A stretch of DNA of 64,000 nucleotides from Bacteroidales bacterium (GCA_900768685.1 CAAGDX010000025.1:49725-113724), one strand, 5' to 3'; shown: positions 33,436 to 42,481, numbered from the stretch's first letter. Program-made: numbers and translations. Notes: generated by a model not told the origin, from the sequence alone.

Positions 33436-34635
33436 TTATAATTTGAGTTTTTTGAGGATATCTTTTGGAACAACGTCTTTATTAACGAAGATATCTACTG
33501 TTTTAGCGAGGAAGTAAGGTTCTGAAACATAGAAGAAACCATCGTAAATGTGGTTTGTGTCCCATGAGTTTTTAACCTTGTAGAAACGGTTGCCTTTTTG
33601 GTCCACAGCGTAGCCTACAATCACCATAGAGTGGTCGTCTGTAGTTTCCTGGCGGTCAAACATCACTTGGCGAGATTCCTGAGTGACAGTGATTTCTTCC
33701 ACCGGACCTTTAATTTCCCATTTTGCTTTTTCGCGGTCTTTGTCGCTCATTTTCACCCAGCGAGAAAGTTCCGTGCCGTCCATATCGGCTTCCGTGCGTT
33801 CCTTCGGCATTACGGCAAAACCTTCGTACCACTTGAATCCGCCTTCGCTCACGTCTGCAGCCCAGAGAACTGTTTCCCCTTTTTCAAGAGCGTTATCCAC
33901 GATTGCTTTCAGTTCTTCCAGAGGAATGTTGTAGTACTGTCCCCAGAGCCAGTTGTCTGCAATTTCAAGTCCGAAAGCAGTGTAAAACGGGTGGTGAGTG
34001 AAAGAAGTGAAAGGAATATAGTCAGCCATATTCAATCCCAGTGATTTGGCGTAAGACTGCGGAGTGTATGAAACACCGTCAACCTCGAATGTTTCCGGCA
34101 GTTCGCCGAAGTAAGCGTCAAGAATTGCGGTAAAACCTTTTTTCCAAGCCGTTGAGAGACGTTTGTTAGGGTTGCGGTTCACGGCGTCAAGGTAACCTTT
34201 CAGTGCCGCTTCCATTTCATAGTGAGAATGTTTGTCTTCTCCATAAAGCAGTCCGGAATATACGCTTTCCGGCACCACTCCGTATCTATCCCAAACGTAA
34301 GGCAAATCCAGATTGCTACCACCCTGAGCAAAGTTTGTTTTGCCGTTCATGCGGATGTATTTGTCCGCTTTGTCGGCGTAGCAGTGATAGACGGTAAACA
34401 TTTCAGACAAGTCCAGTTCTTTACCTGTTTTGCGGAGAATTTCTTCTTCAAAATAGGAGGTAGTGGCAAAGCACCAGCAAGTGCCTGTTTTATTTTGGTC
34501 TTTTACGGAAGTTGTCGGGATTACTTTCACGTCTGTGAAGACGTATGCTGTGTCTGCGGCTTCCGGAGTTTCGTCTGCCTTAGTGCTGAAAACGGAAAGA
34601 GCGACGAAAGCGGCGAGTAATACTTTTTTGTTCAT
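33436..34635 (-). CDS. C1B-family cysteine peptidase (bleomycin hydrolase/PepC type)
   Basis: A 399-residue papain-fold peptidase with an N-terminal signal peptide (MNKKVLLAAFVALSVFSTKA), so it is exported, unlike cytosolic PepC. The catalytic Cys lies in KDQNKTGTCWCFATTSYFE near residue 54. The His is in TDDHSMVIVGYAVD and the Asn in YKVKNSWDTNH near residues 340-365. A basic helical segment (EAALKGYLDAVN) and the C-terminal KDVVPKDILKKLKL resemble bleomycin hydrolase, whose C-terminus enters the active site to give aminopeptidase action. It probably degrades peptides in the periplasm or outside the cell. Confidence 0.88.
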   Translation of the reverse strand: MNKKVLLAAFVALSVFSTKADETPEAADTAYVFTDVKVIPTTSVKDQNKTGTCWCFATTSYFEEEILRKTGKELDLSEMFTVYHCYADKADKYIRMNGKTNFAQGGSNLDLPYVWDRYGVVPESVYSGLLYGEDKHSHYEMEAALKGYLDAVNRNPNKRLSTAWKKGFTAILDAYFGELPETFEVDGVSYTPQSYAKSLGLNMADYIPFTSFTHHPFYTAFGLEIADNWLWGQYYNIPLEELKAIVDNALEKGETVLWAADVSEGGFKWYEGFAVMPKERTEADMDGTELSRWVKMSDKDREKAKWEIKGPVEEITVTQESRQVMFDRQETTDDHSMVIVGYAVDQKGNRFYKVKNSWDTNHIYDGFFYVSEPYFLAKTVDIFVNKDVVPKDILKKLKL

Positions 34636-34670
34636 TGAGAATTGTGTTAGAGTGATGGTATATTATATTA

Positions 34671-34698
34671 AAAAAGGGGTGCTTTGACACCCCTTTTT
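34671..34698. terminator. Terminator after the reverse rubrerythrin gene
   Basis: Symmetric hairpin AAAAAGGGGTG / CACCCCTTTTT (34671-34681, 34688-34698) with a 6-base loop. It can work on either strand; by position it ends the minus-strand rubrerythrin transcript. Confidence 0.85.
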
Positions 34699-34722
34699 GA
34701 GTTGTTTTGTTTGAGGTTCGGA

Positions 34723-35274
34723 TTATTTTTTGAAGAAACGGTTGTAAAGACCTTCAAAACCTTGTCCGTGACGAGCTTCGTCTTTAGCCATTTCATGAAC
34801 AGTGTCGTGGATAGCATCAAGGTTAAGTTCTTTAGCACGTTTAGCGATACGCATTTTGTCTGCGTTTGCACCTGCTTCAGCCATCATACGTTTTTCGAGG
34901 TTTGTTTTGGTATCCCAAACGCAGTCGCCGAGGAGTTCAGCGAATTTTGCAGCGTGTTCAGCTTCTTCAAAAGCATAGCGTTTGAAAGCTTCAGCAACTT
35001 CAGGATATCCTTCGCGGTCAGCTTGGCGAGACATAGCGAGGTACATACCTACTTCCGTACATTCGCCGTTGAAGTGAGCGTTGAGGTCCATCTTCATTTG
35101 GTCGTCAGTGTCAGCAGCGATACCGATAACGTGTTCTGTAACGAATTGAGGACGTTCTGATTCAACAACTTCTTTGAATTTATCTTTTCCTGCTTTACAA
35201 AGAGGGCACTGTTCCGGTGCTTCCGGACCTTCATGTACGTATCCGCAGATAGCGCAAATAAATTTCTTTTGCAT
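34723..35274 (-). CDS. Reverse rubrerythrin (NADH peroxidase)
   Basis: A 183-residue protein in which the rubredoxin domain comes first ([14 protein letters not shown] and [11 protein letters not shown], residues 2-30). The di-iron ferritin-like domain follows ([23 protein letters not shown], then [15 protein letters not shown] and [13 protein letters not shown]). This reversed order is typical of enzymes that reduce peroxide quickly on contact with oxygen in anaerobes. It complements the classical rubrerythrin at 3568. It is transcribed alone between a strong promoter and a strong terminator. PerR control is plausible but no operator could be read. Confidence 0.93.
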   Translation of the reverse strand: MQKKFICAICGYVHEGPEAPEQCPLCKAGKDKFKEVVESERPQFVTEHVIGIAADTDDQMKMDLNAHFNGECTEVGMYLAMSRQADREGYPEVAEAFKRYAFEEAEHAAKFAELLGDCVWDTKTNLEKRMMAEAGANADKMRIAKRAKELNLDAIHDTVHEMAKDEARHGQGFEGLYNRFFKK

Positions 35275-35346
35275 AATAGTTGAGTTTAAGTGTTTGTTTT
35301 ATATAAGATTTTTTGTCTTAGTTTTTGTATAACAATTTTCGTGCCA

Positions 35347-35376
35347 CAAAGTTAGTTTTTCTATTTATTTTTTCAA
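35347..35376 (-). promoter_or_regulatory. Promoter of the reverse rubrerythrin gene
   Basis: On the minus strand, TTG (35374-35376), 19 bases, TAACTTTG (35347-35354), 72 bases before the ATG. Confidence 0.78.
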
Positions 35377-35478
35377 AGAAAAAACGTGATTTTTTGAAAA
35401 TTTATAAAGACAATCAGTGTGAGGAGACAGAGAGTTTACTTTTGATGCTCGGATGCAAGTTCGGTGGGGCTTATGAAA

Positions 35479-35512
35479 TGCATAATTCATAATTCATAAT
35501 GCATAATTCATA
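35479..35512. repeat. Short AT-rich repeat (CATAATT word)
   Basis: Four or five copies of TGCATAATTCATAA-like words in a row. The 470-bp spacer 35275-35745 otherwise holds only the rubrerythrin promoter and unremarkable AT-rich sequence. Confidence 0.6.
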
Positions 35513-35745
35513 AGTCATTCTTTTAATTTAATATGTTATTTATTTTTCATACTAAGTATGATAGATTATTGGCTACTGAAAACATTAAATGAGGTTAAAA
35601 ACACAAGAATAGTTAATTATATTGCCTCAGTATGATTAGTATTATGAATATAATTTGTAACTTTACACGCAAATGGAAAGGCAAGTATTGCCAACCATTC
35701 CGGTCCTATCAAGAGAAAGTGTATTTCTGATAAAATTCTATAACT

Positions 35746-36051
35746 ATGGCAAGACGACGCATAGAAGAAGAGAAAGCGGTGGTAGAGCAGATGATACGGC
35801 TGTATTGTCAGAAGAGCGAAGGACATGCCGAACTATGCACAAGTTGTAGGGAACTGTTGGATTATGCCCACAGTCGGCTTGACAGATGCCGTTACGGTGA
35901 GGATAAGCCAACCTGCAAGAAATGCCCAATCCATTGCTATCGACCGGAGATGAAGGAAAGAATCAGGACGGTCATGCGTTGGTCGGGGCCAAGGATGATG
36001 CGCTATCATCCACTTGCAGCCATCAGACATTTGCTACGAGAGATGAGATGA
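35746..36051 (+). CDS. YgbA-family (nitrous oxide-stimulated promoter family) protein
   Basis: A 101-residue Cys-rich protein. Motifs are CTSCRELLDYAHSRLDRCRYG, TCKKCPIHCYRPEMKERIR and RWSGPRMMRYHPLAAIRHLL, which match the YgbA family found under nitric oxide control in enterobacteria and needed for growth after nitrosative stress. Five or more conserved Cys suggest a metal or Fe-S site. It uses codons (CGG, AGA, GAG) differently from the surrounding genes and opens a small, partly decayed segment of foreign look. No NsrR-like site could be read. Confidence 0.88.
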   Translation: MARRRIEEEKAVVEQMIRLYCQKSEGHAELCTSCRELLDYAHSRLDRCRYGEDKPTCKKCPIHCYRPEMKERIRTVMRWSGPRMMRYHPLAAIRHLLREMR

Positions 36052-36077
36052 AATCCAACATAAAAATAGAATTTGCA

Positions 36078-36235
36078 ATGAAATACTTTATCATTCCTTT
36101 CGCATTGCTGGCACTTATGACGGCATGCGGCTTTGGCATCACAAGACGATGCACAAGAAATTTAAGTATGGCATACCTATAATAATCATCTTGCAGGTTG
36201 TCTTGTCAGTCTATCTGCTAACAAATATTGATTGA
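36078..36235 (+). pseudogene. Decayed DUF1294 membrane protein gene
   Basis: Two frames carry pieces of one small membrane protein. The first (from 36078) encodes YFIIPFALLALMTACG, resembling the RIPE-xxLLLLALLGGS stretch of DUF1294. The second, starting at ATG 36125 and ending in TGA at 36233-36235, encodes MRLWHHKTMHKKFKYGIP followed by a hydrophobic helix, matching the family's GMxxFRHKTxHxKFxxGxP end. The glycine-rich middle and the N-terminal helix are missing and the frame shifts between the pieces. It sits between ygbA and an FKBP fragment that is also broken. Confidence 0.65.
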
Positions 36236-36237
36236 AC

Positions 36238-36368
36238 ATGAATAAAAGAGAATACGCACAAGCTAACAAAGAATGGCTTGTAAATAAAGCACAGGAAGAG
36301 GGAGTGAAACCGCTCCCCAAGGGTTTATATTATAAGGTGTTGGCTGAGGGCAAGGCTGATGGAAAGCA
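36238..36368 (+). pseudogene. Truncated FKBP-type peptidyl-prolyl isomerase
   Basis: From ATG 36238 the frame encodes MNKREYAQANKEWLVNKAQ and then EEGVKPLPKGLYYKVL, the characteristic N-terminus of cytosolic bacteroidal FKBPs. After ADGKH, at about 36368, similarity stops: the catalytic FKBP barrel that should begin with a V-x-V-x-Y-x-G motif is absent. The frame runs on only into sequence belonging to the start of the acetyltransferase gene. A deletion has joined the FKBP 5' end to the next gene. Confidence 0.75.
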
Positions 36369-36388
36369 TCGTTTTTTACAAATGGAAT

Positions 36389-36943
36389 ATGAAGACAGAA
36401 TACGAAAAGATGCTCAGTGGTGAGGTGTATAGTGCGATAGACGAGGGGTTGCTGAAAGAACTGAACGCATGCAAAGATCGCTGCTGGGAATACAACCAAA
36501 TACGCCCCACGCTCATCAAGGAACGCAACGAAAAACTGCACGAGATACTTGGCTGCTGTGATGAAGATACGTTCATCAACCAACCATTCTTCTGCGACTA
36601 CGGCAAACACATCCGGGTGGGCAAGCGATTCTTTGCCAACTTCAATTGGACGGTACTCGATGAAGCCATGGTGACCATTGGTGACGACTGCTTTATCGGG
36701 CCTAACGTCAGCATCTATACGGCGTGTCACTCCACAGACCCTGTGGAACGGAATACCAGGAAGGAATGGGCGCGTCCTGTAACAATAGGAAACAACTGCT
36801 GGATAGGTGGAAGTGTATCTATCCTGCCTGGCGTATCCATCGGAGATAACGTAACCATTGGAGCTGGTAGCGTGGTTGTGAAAGATATACCTTCCGGCAG
36901 CGTGGCGGTTGGTAATCCGGCAAAGATAATAAAGAGAAAATGA
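36389..36943 (+). CDS. Maltose/galactoside-type O-acetyltransferase (hexapeptide repeat)
   Basis: A 184-residue left-handed beta-helix acetyltransferase that moves acetyl from acetyl-CoA to a sugar hydroxyl. The ATG at 36389 begins MKTEYEKMLSGEVYSAIDEG, the normal N-terminal helix of the Maa/LacA group; another ATG at 36359 lies in the FKBP fragment. Hexapeptide turns are visible (IGDDCFIGPNVSIYTACHSTDP with the catalytic His, then IGNNCWIGGSVSILPGVSIGDNVTIGAGSVV). It lies directly after the broken FKBP gene and may now be read from that gene's promoter. Sugar specificity is unknown; detoxifying or storage roles are suggested for the family. Confidence 0.88.
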   Translation: MKTEYEKMLSGEVYSAIDEGLLKELNACKDRCWEYNQIRPTLIKERNEKLHEILGCCDEDTFINQPFFCDYGKHIRVGKRFFANFNWTVLDEAMVTIGDDCFIGPNVSIYTACHSTDPVERNTRKEWARPVTIGNNCWIGGSVSILPGVSIGDNVTIGAGSVVVKDIPSGSVAVGNPAKIIKRK

Positions 36944-36988
36944 TGAAAATTTAATAAATGTGTTTGATTATTAAATTATGTGAAAAAA

Positions 36989-37019
36989 TTGTGAATATTG
37001 AGTTAAATATTTAACTTTG
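36989..37019 (+). promoter_or_regulatory. Promoter of the peptidoglycan-recycling operon
   Basis: TTG (36989-36991), 20 bases, TAACTTTG (37012-37019), 44 bases before the ATG at 37064. It is the only strong promoter I find before the long co-directional run ending near 54.7 kb. Confidence 0.8.
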
Positions 37020-37063
37020 TGCAAAGCAAAACATAAGTACTTATATAATTGTATAACCCTAAC

Positions 37064-40018
37064 ATGAAAAAACATTTAATTGCTTTGGCAATGACGATAC
37101 TTTCGGCAGGTGCTATCAGTGTGTCTGCCACTGTCGAGAGTGACCGTCTCACTGACGTTCTTGCCGCTTCCGTAGAGCAAGGAACATCCGTCGGGAGCGT
37201 CAAAGTGAAAAGCGTAACCATTAATTCAAAGGCACGTAAAATTACAGTAAAATGCAATGAGCCAACGTCCTATCTTCCGTTTACTCAGGACTATGTGACT
37301 AAACTGAAAAAAGATATGCTCGCCGCAATGGGTTCGGCTTACAAGAATTACAAAGTGGTGATTCTTGCCGACGGAAAAGACGTGGAAGACCTCATTATCG
37401 GTAATGGAAGAAAATTCGGACGTCCGAGCGAAGAAGTTCCGTTTGTGTCATACCCCGATAAATATTGGGGAGTAGAGCCTGTGAAAGGACTTTTAGGACG
37501 CAACATTGCTGTTTGGCAAAGTCACGGCTACTATTTCGAGAAAAAACTGAACCGCTGGGAATGGCAGCGTGCAAGAGTGATGCAGACAGTGGAAGACCTT
37601 TACACTCAAAGTTTTGTGATGCCGTTTTTGATGCCAATGCTTGAAAATGCAGGGGCTTACGTGATGTCGCCGCGTGAACGTGACACAAATCTCACGGAAA
37701 TAATCATTGACAACGACGGCGGACTTGCTACAGGTGAATATGCCGAAAATGGTGACTGGAGCACCACGGAAAATCCCGGTTTTGCACACCTTTATGCCGC
37801 TTACAACGACCGTGAAGGCAGTAGCAATCCGTTTACTCTCGGCACAACTCGCCTTGCACACGCAAATACGGATGCTGTGGCAAACTGGAACGCTGAAATC
37901 CCGGAAACAGGAAGCTATGCCGTGTACGTGTCTTACCAAACGGAAAAACACAGCACGGAAAGTGCAAAATACGTAATAAATGCCGCCGATATGCCGCACG
38001 AAGTGATTGTGAACCAGAAAATGGGTGGCGGAACATGGATTTATCTTGGTCATTATCAGCTTAATAAAGGTAAATCAAACGAACCGCTCGTGCAACTGTT
38101 TGCAACCGGCAAAAAACACGAAGTAGTGACTGCGGATGCAGTGAAAATAGGTGGTGGCTACGGTATTATCGAGCGTCCTGCAAAAACTGTGAACGACCTT
38201 GGCGAGGAAAAGGTGGAATATATCTCCAGCAAATACCCGAAATTCACGGAAGCCGCTCGCTATTGGCTCCAATGGGCAGGTGTGCCGGACAGCGTTTATA
38301 GCCCATACCACAATGAAAACGACTATAACGATGACTATACTTGCCGAGGAATGTGGGTAAACTGGCTTGCCGGAGGTAGCAGCATGCTGCCGGACAAAGA
38401 AGGTCTGAAAATTCCTATCGACCTTTCGTTTGCATTCCACTCCGACGCAGGAACAACGTATAATGACTCAATCATAGGTACTCTCGGAATCTATTCCACA
38501 GACGATGGTAACACTTTGGGTAACAATACTTCCCGACTTCAGTCACGCGACCTTACGGACCTGATTATGACGCAGATTGTGAACGATGTGCGTGCAAAAC
38601 ATGAACCAAACTGGACTCGTCGCGGACTTTGGGACAAGAAATACCGTGAATGTCGTGAACCGTTCGTGCCTTCAATGCTTCTGGAACTGCTTTCACACCA
38701 GAACTTTGCGGATATGAAGTATGGACTTGACCCGAAATTCCGCTTCACTGTAAGCCGTGCAATCTACAAAGGTATGCTCAAATTTATTGCAATGCGTGAC
38801 GGAAGAGACTACGTTGTGCAGCCACTCCCCGTGCGTGCATTTGCCATAAACAAGACAGGAGAAAATGTTTACACCCTTTCATGGCAGCCAACCGAGGATA
38901 CACTCGAGCCTACTGCAATGCCGAGTTATTACGGTATAGAACTGAGAGTTAACGACGGTCCATTCAAGCAGTACGCTTCAAGCACCACAAATACCTTTGA
39001 GTTTCAGGCACAGGATGATGACATCTATTCATTCCGCATCACGGCAATAAACGAAGGCGGATACAGTTTCCCGTCGGAAGTTCTTTCCCTTTGCAATAAG
39101 GGTGATGAGAACCCTGTGCTGATAGTGAACGGCTTTACTCGCGTTTGCGGTCCGGACACCTTTGATGCAGGTGAAATTGCCGGTTTCAACGATATACGAG
39201 ACCATGGCGTGCCATACATTAAAGATATAAACTTCATAGGTTCTCAGTTTGAATTCCGCCGTCATATCCCATGGATGGACGACGATGCGGCAGGTTTCGG
39301 TGCCAGCCGTGCAAACTATGAGGACAAAGTGATAGCAGGCAACACGTTTGACTATCCATACGTTCACGGAACTGCTATCCGAAATGCCGGTAAGGGCTTC
39401 ATTTCCATGAGCCTTGAAGCATACATGGATTCCGCTACCACTTGCACCGCCCCTGTTTTGGACCTCATTTTAGGCAAGCAGAAAGAAACAAAGACGGGTA
39501 CGGGACTTTACGGCAGCGAATTTAAGTCGTTCCCGAAAGAATTGCAGCAGAAAATCACAGACTACTGTGCTGCGGGAGGAAACGTGTTTGTTTCCGGAGC
39601 ATTTGTGGCATCAGACCTCTGGGATAACAGTATCGCAGACCCGGAAACACTGAAAGCAGACCAAGAATTTGCAACAAAAGTTCTCGGTTACCATTGGCGT
39701 GTGGACCAGGCATCAGTTACAGGAGAAGCATTTGAATGTCTGTCACGCTTCCATGCTTTCGGACGAGAATCTTTTGACTTCTATTCCGAACTGAACGATG
39801 AATGTTACGTTGTGGAATCACCGGACTCTTTCTATCCGGCAGATGAACGCGGTGAAACAATTATCCGCTACAGCGAAAATAACCTTATTGGTGGTATTGC
39901 AGTGGCAGATGAAAAATATCGCACGGTTGTGATAGGCTTCCCGTTTGAGACAATAAAAGGTGAAGCGGCACGTAACTCGCTGATGCAGCAAATATTAAAT
40001 TTCTTTAGCAACAAATAA
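37064..40018 (+). CDS. Exported amidase-like protein with golvesin/xanthan-lyase-type domain
   Basis: A 984-residue protein with a signal peptide (residues 1-23, MKKHLIALAMTILSAGAISVSA). A golvesin C-terminal/xanthan-lyase-like module lies around 255-355 (TGSYAVYVSYQTEKHS, GGGTWIYLGHYQLNKG, DAVKIGGG). Around 445-585, AFHSDAG and later MLLELLSHQNFADM resemble the zinc-ligand and Glu segments of N-acetylmuramoyl-alanine amidases. A fibronectin-like module and a ThuA/GATase-like C-terminus follow. The in-frame TTG 15 bases upstream is not used. As first gene before the muropeptide recycling set, it probably acts on peptidoglycan stems or septal glycan. Catalytic assignment is tentative. Confidence 0.72.
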   Translation: MKKHLIALAMTILSAGAISVSATVESDRLTDVLAASVEQGTSVGSVKVKSVTINSKARKITVKCNEPTSYLPFTQDYVTKLKKDMLAAMGSAYKNYKVVILADGKDVEDLIIGNGRKFGRPSEEVPFVSYPDKYWGVEPVKGLLGRNIAVWQSHGYYFEKKLNRWEWQRARVMQTVEDLYTQSFVMPFLMPMLENAGAYVMSPRERDTNLTEIIIDNDGGLATGEYAENGDWSTTENPGFAHLYAAYNDREGSSNPFTLGTTRLAHANTDAVANWNAEIPETGSYAVYVSYQTEKHSTESAKYVINAADMPHEVIVNQKMGGGTWIYLGHYQLNKGKSNEPLVQLFATGKKHEVVTADAVKIGGGYGIIERPAKTVNDLGEEKVEYISSKYPKFTEAARYWLQWAGVPDSVYSPYHNENDYNDDYTCRGMWVNWLAGGSSMLPDKEGLKIPIDLSFAFHSDAGTTYNDSIIGTLGIYSTDDGNTLGNNTSRLQSRDLTDLIMTQIVNDVRAKHEPNWTRRGLWDKKYRECREPFVPSMLLELLSHQNFADMKYGLDPKFRFTVSRAIYKGMLKFIAMRDGRDYVVQPLPVRAFAINKTGENVYTLSWQPTEDTLEPTAMPSYYGIELRVNDGPFKQYASSTTNTFEFQAQDDDIYSFRITAINEGGYSFPSEVLSLCNKGDENPVLIVNGFTRVCGPDTFDAGEIAGFNDIRDHGVPYIKDINFIGSQFEFRRHIPWMDDDAAGFGASRANYEDKVIAGNTFDYPYVHGTAIRNAGKGFISMSLEAYMDSATTCTAPVLDLILGKQKETKTGTGLYGSEFKSFPKELQQKITDYCAAGGNVFVSGAFVASDLWDNSIADPETLKADQEFATKVLGYHWRVDQASVTGEAFECLSRFHAFGRESFDFYSELNDECYVVESPDSFYPADERGETIIRYSENNLIGGIAVADEKYRTVVIGFPFETIKGEAARNSLMQQILNFFSNK

Positions 40019-40057
40019 AAATATTAACTGAATATAAATAACTAACCCAAATCAATC

Positions 40058-41518
40058 ATGAGCGCTACTATTAATTGCTTCATTCCTTATGCAGACCGTC
40101 AACAGGTCAGTGCAACTGTAGAAGGACTCAAATCTTCACAGTTAGTAACAAAAGTCTTCCTCCTTTCCGCTGCAGAAAAAGCAGAACCTGTGGAAGGTTG
40201 CGAACTGATTAAGATTGACACTCTGAACAGCTCCGAAACCATGAAAAAAATTGCCGCTGCGGCAGACAGTGACTTCATCCTCCTCTACACCAAGTACAAC
40301 AAACTCGTGATGGGATACCTTGCACTTGAACGTTTCGTACGTCTTGCAGGTGATTCCAAAGCTGCTATGCTCTATGCCGACAGTTATTCCGTAGTTGACG
40401 GCAAACGCACAAATGCTCCTGTTATCGACTACCAATTCGGTTCACTCCGTGATGATTTCAACTTTGGTTCAGTTCTTTTCTTCTGTGCAAAAGCATTCAA
40501 GGCTGCAGCTGCAGAAATTGATGCACAATACACTGCTGCAGGTCTTTATGACCTCCGCCTGAAAGTGTCTCGCATTGCACCGCTCGTACACATTAATGAA
40601 TATTTATATACAGACATTACAATACCGCAGAAAGAAGACGGCGAATCTCATTTCAGCTACGTTGACCCGAAAAACCGCGGCGTGCAGATTGAAATGGAAG
40701 CAGCTTGTACGGACCACCTCAAGAAAATAGGCGGTTACCTTGAACCGGTATTCGACAAAATAGAATTTGACAAGGGCGAATTTGAATACGAAGCATCTGT
40801 TATTATACCTGTACGCAACCGTGTTCGCACTATCCGCGACGCTATCCGCAGCGTACTCAGCCAGAAAACAAACTTCAAATTCAACCTTATTATTATAGAC
40901 AACGGTTCTACAGACGGCACTACTGAAGCTATTGACGAATTTGCAGCAGACGAACGCCTCGTGCATATCGTGCCTGAACGTGACGACCTCGGTATCGGCG
41001 GTTGCTGGAACGCAGGTGTAAATCACCCTAAATGCGGTAAATTTGCTGTTCAGCTCGATAGCGATGACGTCTATGCCGACGAAAATACACTCCAAAAAAT
41101 GGTTCAGGCGTTCTACGACCAGAACTGTGCAATGGTTGTGGGAACATACATGCTCACAGACATCAATATGCAGATGATTCCACCGGGTGTTATCGACCAC
41201 AAAGAATGGACTCCGGAAAACGGACGCAACAATGCACTCCGCATCAACGGACTTGGTGCTCCTCGTGCATTCTACACTCCTATGCTCCGCAAAATAAACG
41301 TGCCTAACACAAGTTACGGTGAAGACTATGCACTCGGTCTTGCATTCTCTCGTCGCTGCCAGATTGGACGTGTTTATGACGTGGTTTATCTCTGCCGTCG
41401 CTGGGAAGACAACTCAGACCATGCTCTGGACATCAACAAGACTAATGCAAACAACCTCTATAAGGACCGCATCCGTACTTGGGAACTCCAGGCACGCGTG
41501 GAAATGAACAAGAAATAA
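40058..41518 (+). CDS. Two-domain family 2 glycosyltransferase
   Basis: A 486-residue cytosolic protein. Residues 1-240 resemble a second, degenerate GT-A domain (INCFIPYADRQQVSATVEGLK, LLYTKYNKLVMGYLALERFV, MLYADSYSV). Residues 245-480 are a clear GT2 domain: ASVIIPVRNRVRTIRDAIRS, LIIIDNGSTDGTTEAID, AVQLDSDDVYADE (the DxD motif) and GGCWNAGVNHP. No membrane helix is seen. It is the second gene of the operon, 39 bases after the amidase-like gene and 18 before DUF4922. Donor and acceptor are unknown; a role in re-using amino sugars or decorating wall material is inference from context. Confidence 0.85.
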   Translation: MSATINCFIPYADRQQVSATVEGLKSSQLVTKVFLLSAAEKAEPVEGCELIKIDTLNSSETMKKIAAAADSDFILLYTKYNKLVMGYLALERFVRLAGDSKAAMLYADSYSVVDGKRTNAPVIDYQFGSLRDDFNFGSVLFFCAKAFKAAAAEIDAQYTAAGLYDLRLKVSRIAPLVHINEYLYTDITIPQKEDGESHFSYVDPKNRGVQIEMEAACTDHLKKIGGYLEPVFDKIEFDKGEFEYEASVIIPVRNRVRTIRDAIRSVLSQKTNFKFNLIIIDNGSTDGTTEAIDEFAADERLVHIVPERDDLGIGGCWNAGVNHPKCGKFAVQLDSDDVYADENTLQKMVQAFYDQNCAMVVGTYMLTDINMQMIPPGVIDHKEWTPENGRNNALRINGLGAPRAFYTPMLRKINVPNTSYGEDYALGLAFSRRCQIGRVYDVVYLCRRWEDNSDHALDINKTNANNLYKDRIRTWELQARVEMNKK

Positions 41519-41536
41519 TAAAAAAAGTTTCAGCTA

Positions 41537-42481
41537 ATGGCGGAAAAAGTAACATCAGCACTTGTTGATGCTTTTCTTCAGGAGCAACTCGCTGAATGGG
41601 AACAAGCACGCAACAATTTTGCTGCACTCTCCGGAGTGAAAGTTAAAGAAGTAGATATAGACGGAATGACGGTGAAAGTGCAGTTTAACCCTGCACGCAT
41701 CGTCTCCTCCGCTGCAAAGGTTGACGCAAAGTCGCTCAAGGAACGCAAATGTTTCCTTTGTGCGGCTAATCGTCCTGCAGTGCAGCGTGGAATAGAGTGG
41801 GGCGGACATTACACTATCCTTATCAACCCGTTCCCAATCTTCCCGCGTCACCTCACAATACCTGATAACAATCACGTGGACCAACTTATCAGCGGACGCA
41901 TTGCGGATATGGTGTCACTTGCAGGCGACCTTAAAGGTTACACCGTTTTCTATAATGGACCGAAGTGCGGAGCTTCCGCACCGGACCACATGCACTTCCA
42001 GGCAGGAAACTCGGACTTCCTCACTATAGGCAAAATCCTTGACGAGGCTGAAATAGTGCCACTTCAGGTGGAAGCCGACGGTGAAGCAGTGCTTTCCGTA
42101 GCACAAGACCTGCCGCTGAACATGTTTATCATAGACACCACGGAAGCACAGGCTGCACAGACGCTTTTTGACCGTCTTTACGCAGCAATGCCTGTTCCGG
42201 AAGGTGAAAAAGAACCGATGATGAACATTCTCTGCTATCTTACGGAAGATGACGAGGTACGTATCGTGGTTATTCCGCGTAAACGTCATCGCCCGTCGTT
42301 TTACGGCACGGAAGGAGAAAACTCCATTCTCCTCAGCCCGGCATCCGTGGATATGGGCGGAGTGTTTATCACCCCACTTGAAAAAGACTTCAATCGCCTT
42401 GATGCGGACATTATCCGCCAGGTTTATGAAGAACTGTGTTTGAGCGACGAAGAAATGAACGCCATAATAGAAAAAATATGA
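41537..42481 (+). CDS. DUF4922 protein, HIT/GalT-like nucleotidyl transferase fold
   Basis: A 314-residue protein. An N-terminal helix (QEQLAEWEQARNNFAAL) precedes VKVQFNPARIVSSAAKVDA and CFLCAANRPAVQRGIEW, a C-x-x-C as in galactose-1-phosphate uridylyltransferases. YTILINPFPIFPRHLTIP and YNGPKCGASAPDHMHFQAG follow; HMHFQ is the H-x-H-x-Q active site of the GalT branch of the HIT superfamily, with the first His as nucleotidyl carrier. Plant GDP-galactose phosphorylase and ADP-glucose phosphorylase share this signature. It overlaps the SpoIID gene by 4 bases. The substrate is unassigned; an amino-sugar 1-phosphate or nucleotide sugar fits the operon. Confidence 0.83.
   Translation: MAEKVTSALVDAFLQEQLAEWEQARNNFAALSGVKVKEVDIDGMTVKVQFNPARIVSSAAKVDAKSLKERKCFLCAANRPAVQRGIEWGGHYTILINPFPIFPRHLTIPDNNHVDQLISGRIADMVSLAGDLKGYTVFYNGPKCGASAPDHMHFQAGNSDFLTIGKILDEAEIVPLQVEADGEAVLSVAQDLPLNMFIIDTTEAQAAQTLFDRLYAAMPVPEGEKEPMMNILCYLTEDDEVRIVVIPRKRHRPSFYGTEGENSILLSPASVDMGGVFITPLEKDFNRLDADIIRQVYEELCLSDEEMNAIIEKI

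Noticed and set aside
36050..36182. A small lipoprotein (FALLALMTACG looks like a lipobox)
   Set aside because: The following frame matches the end of DUF1294, so the segment is better explained as a broken membrane protein gene.
37049..37063. TTG start for the amidase-like protein
   Set aside because: The ATG at 37064 begins a normal signal peptide; the extra residues would spoil it.
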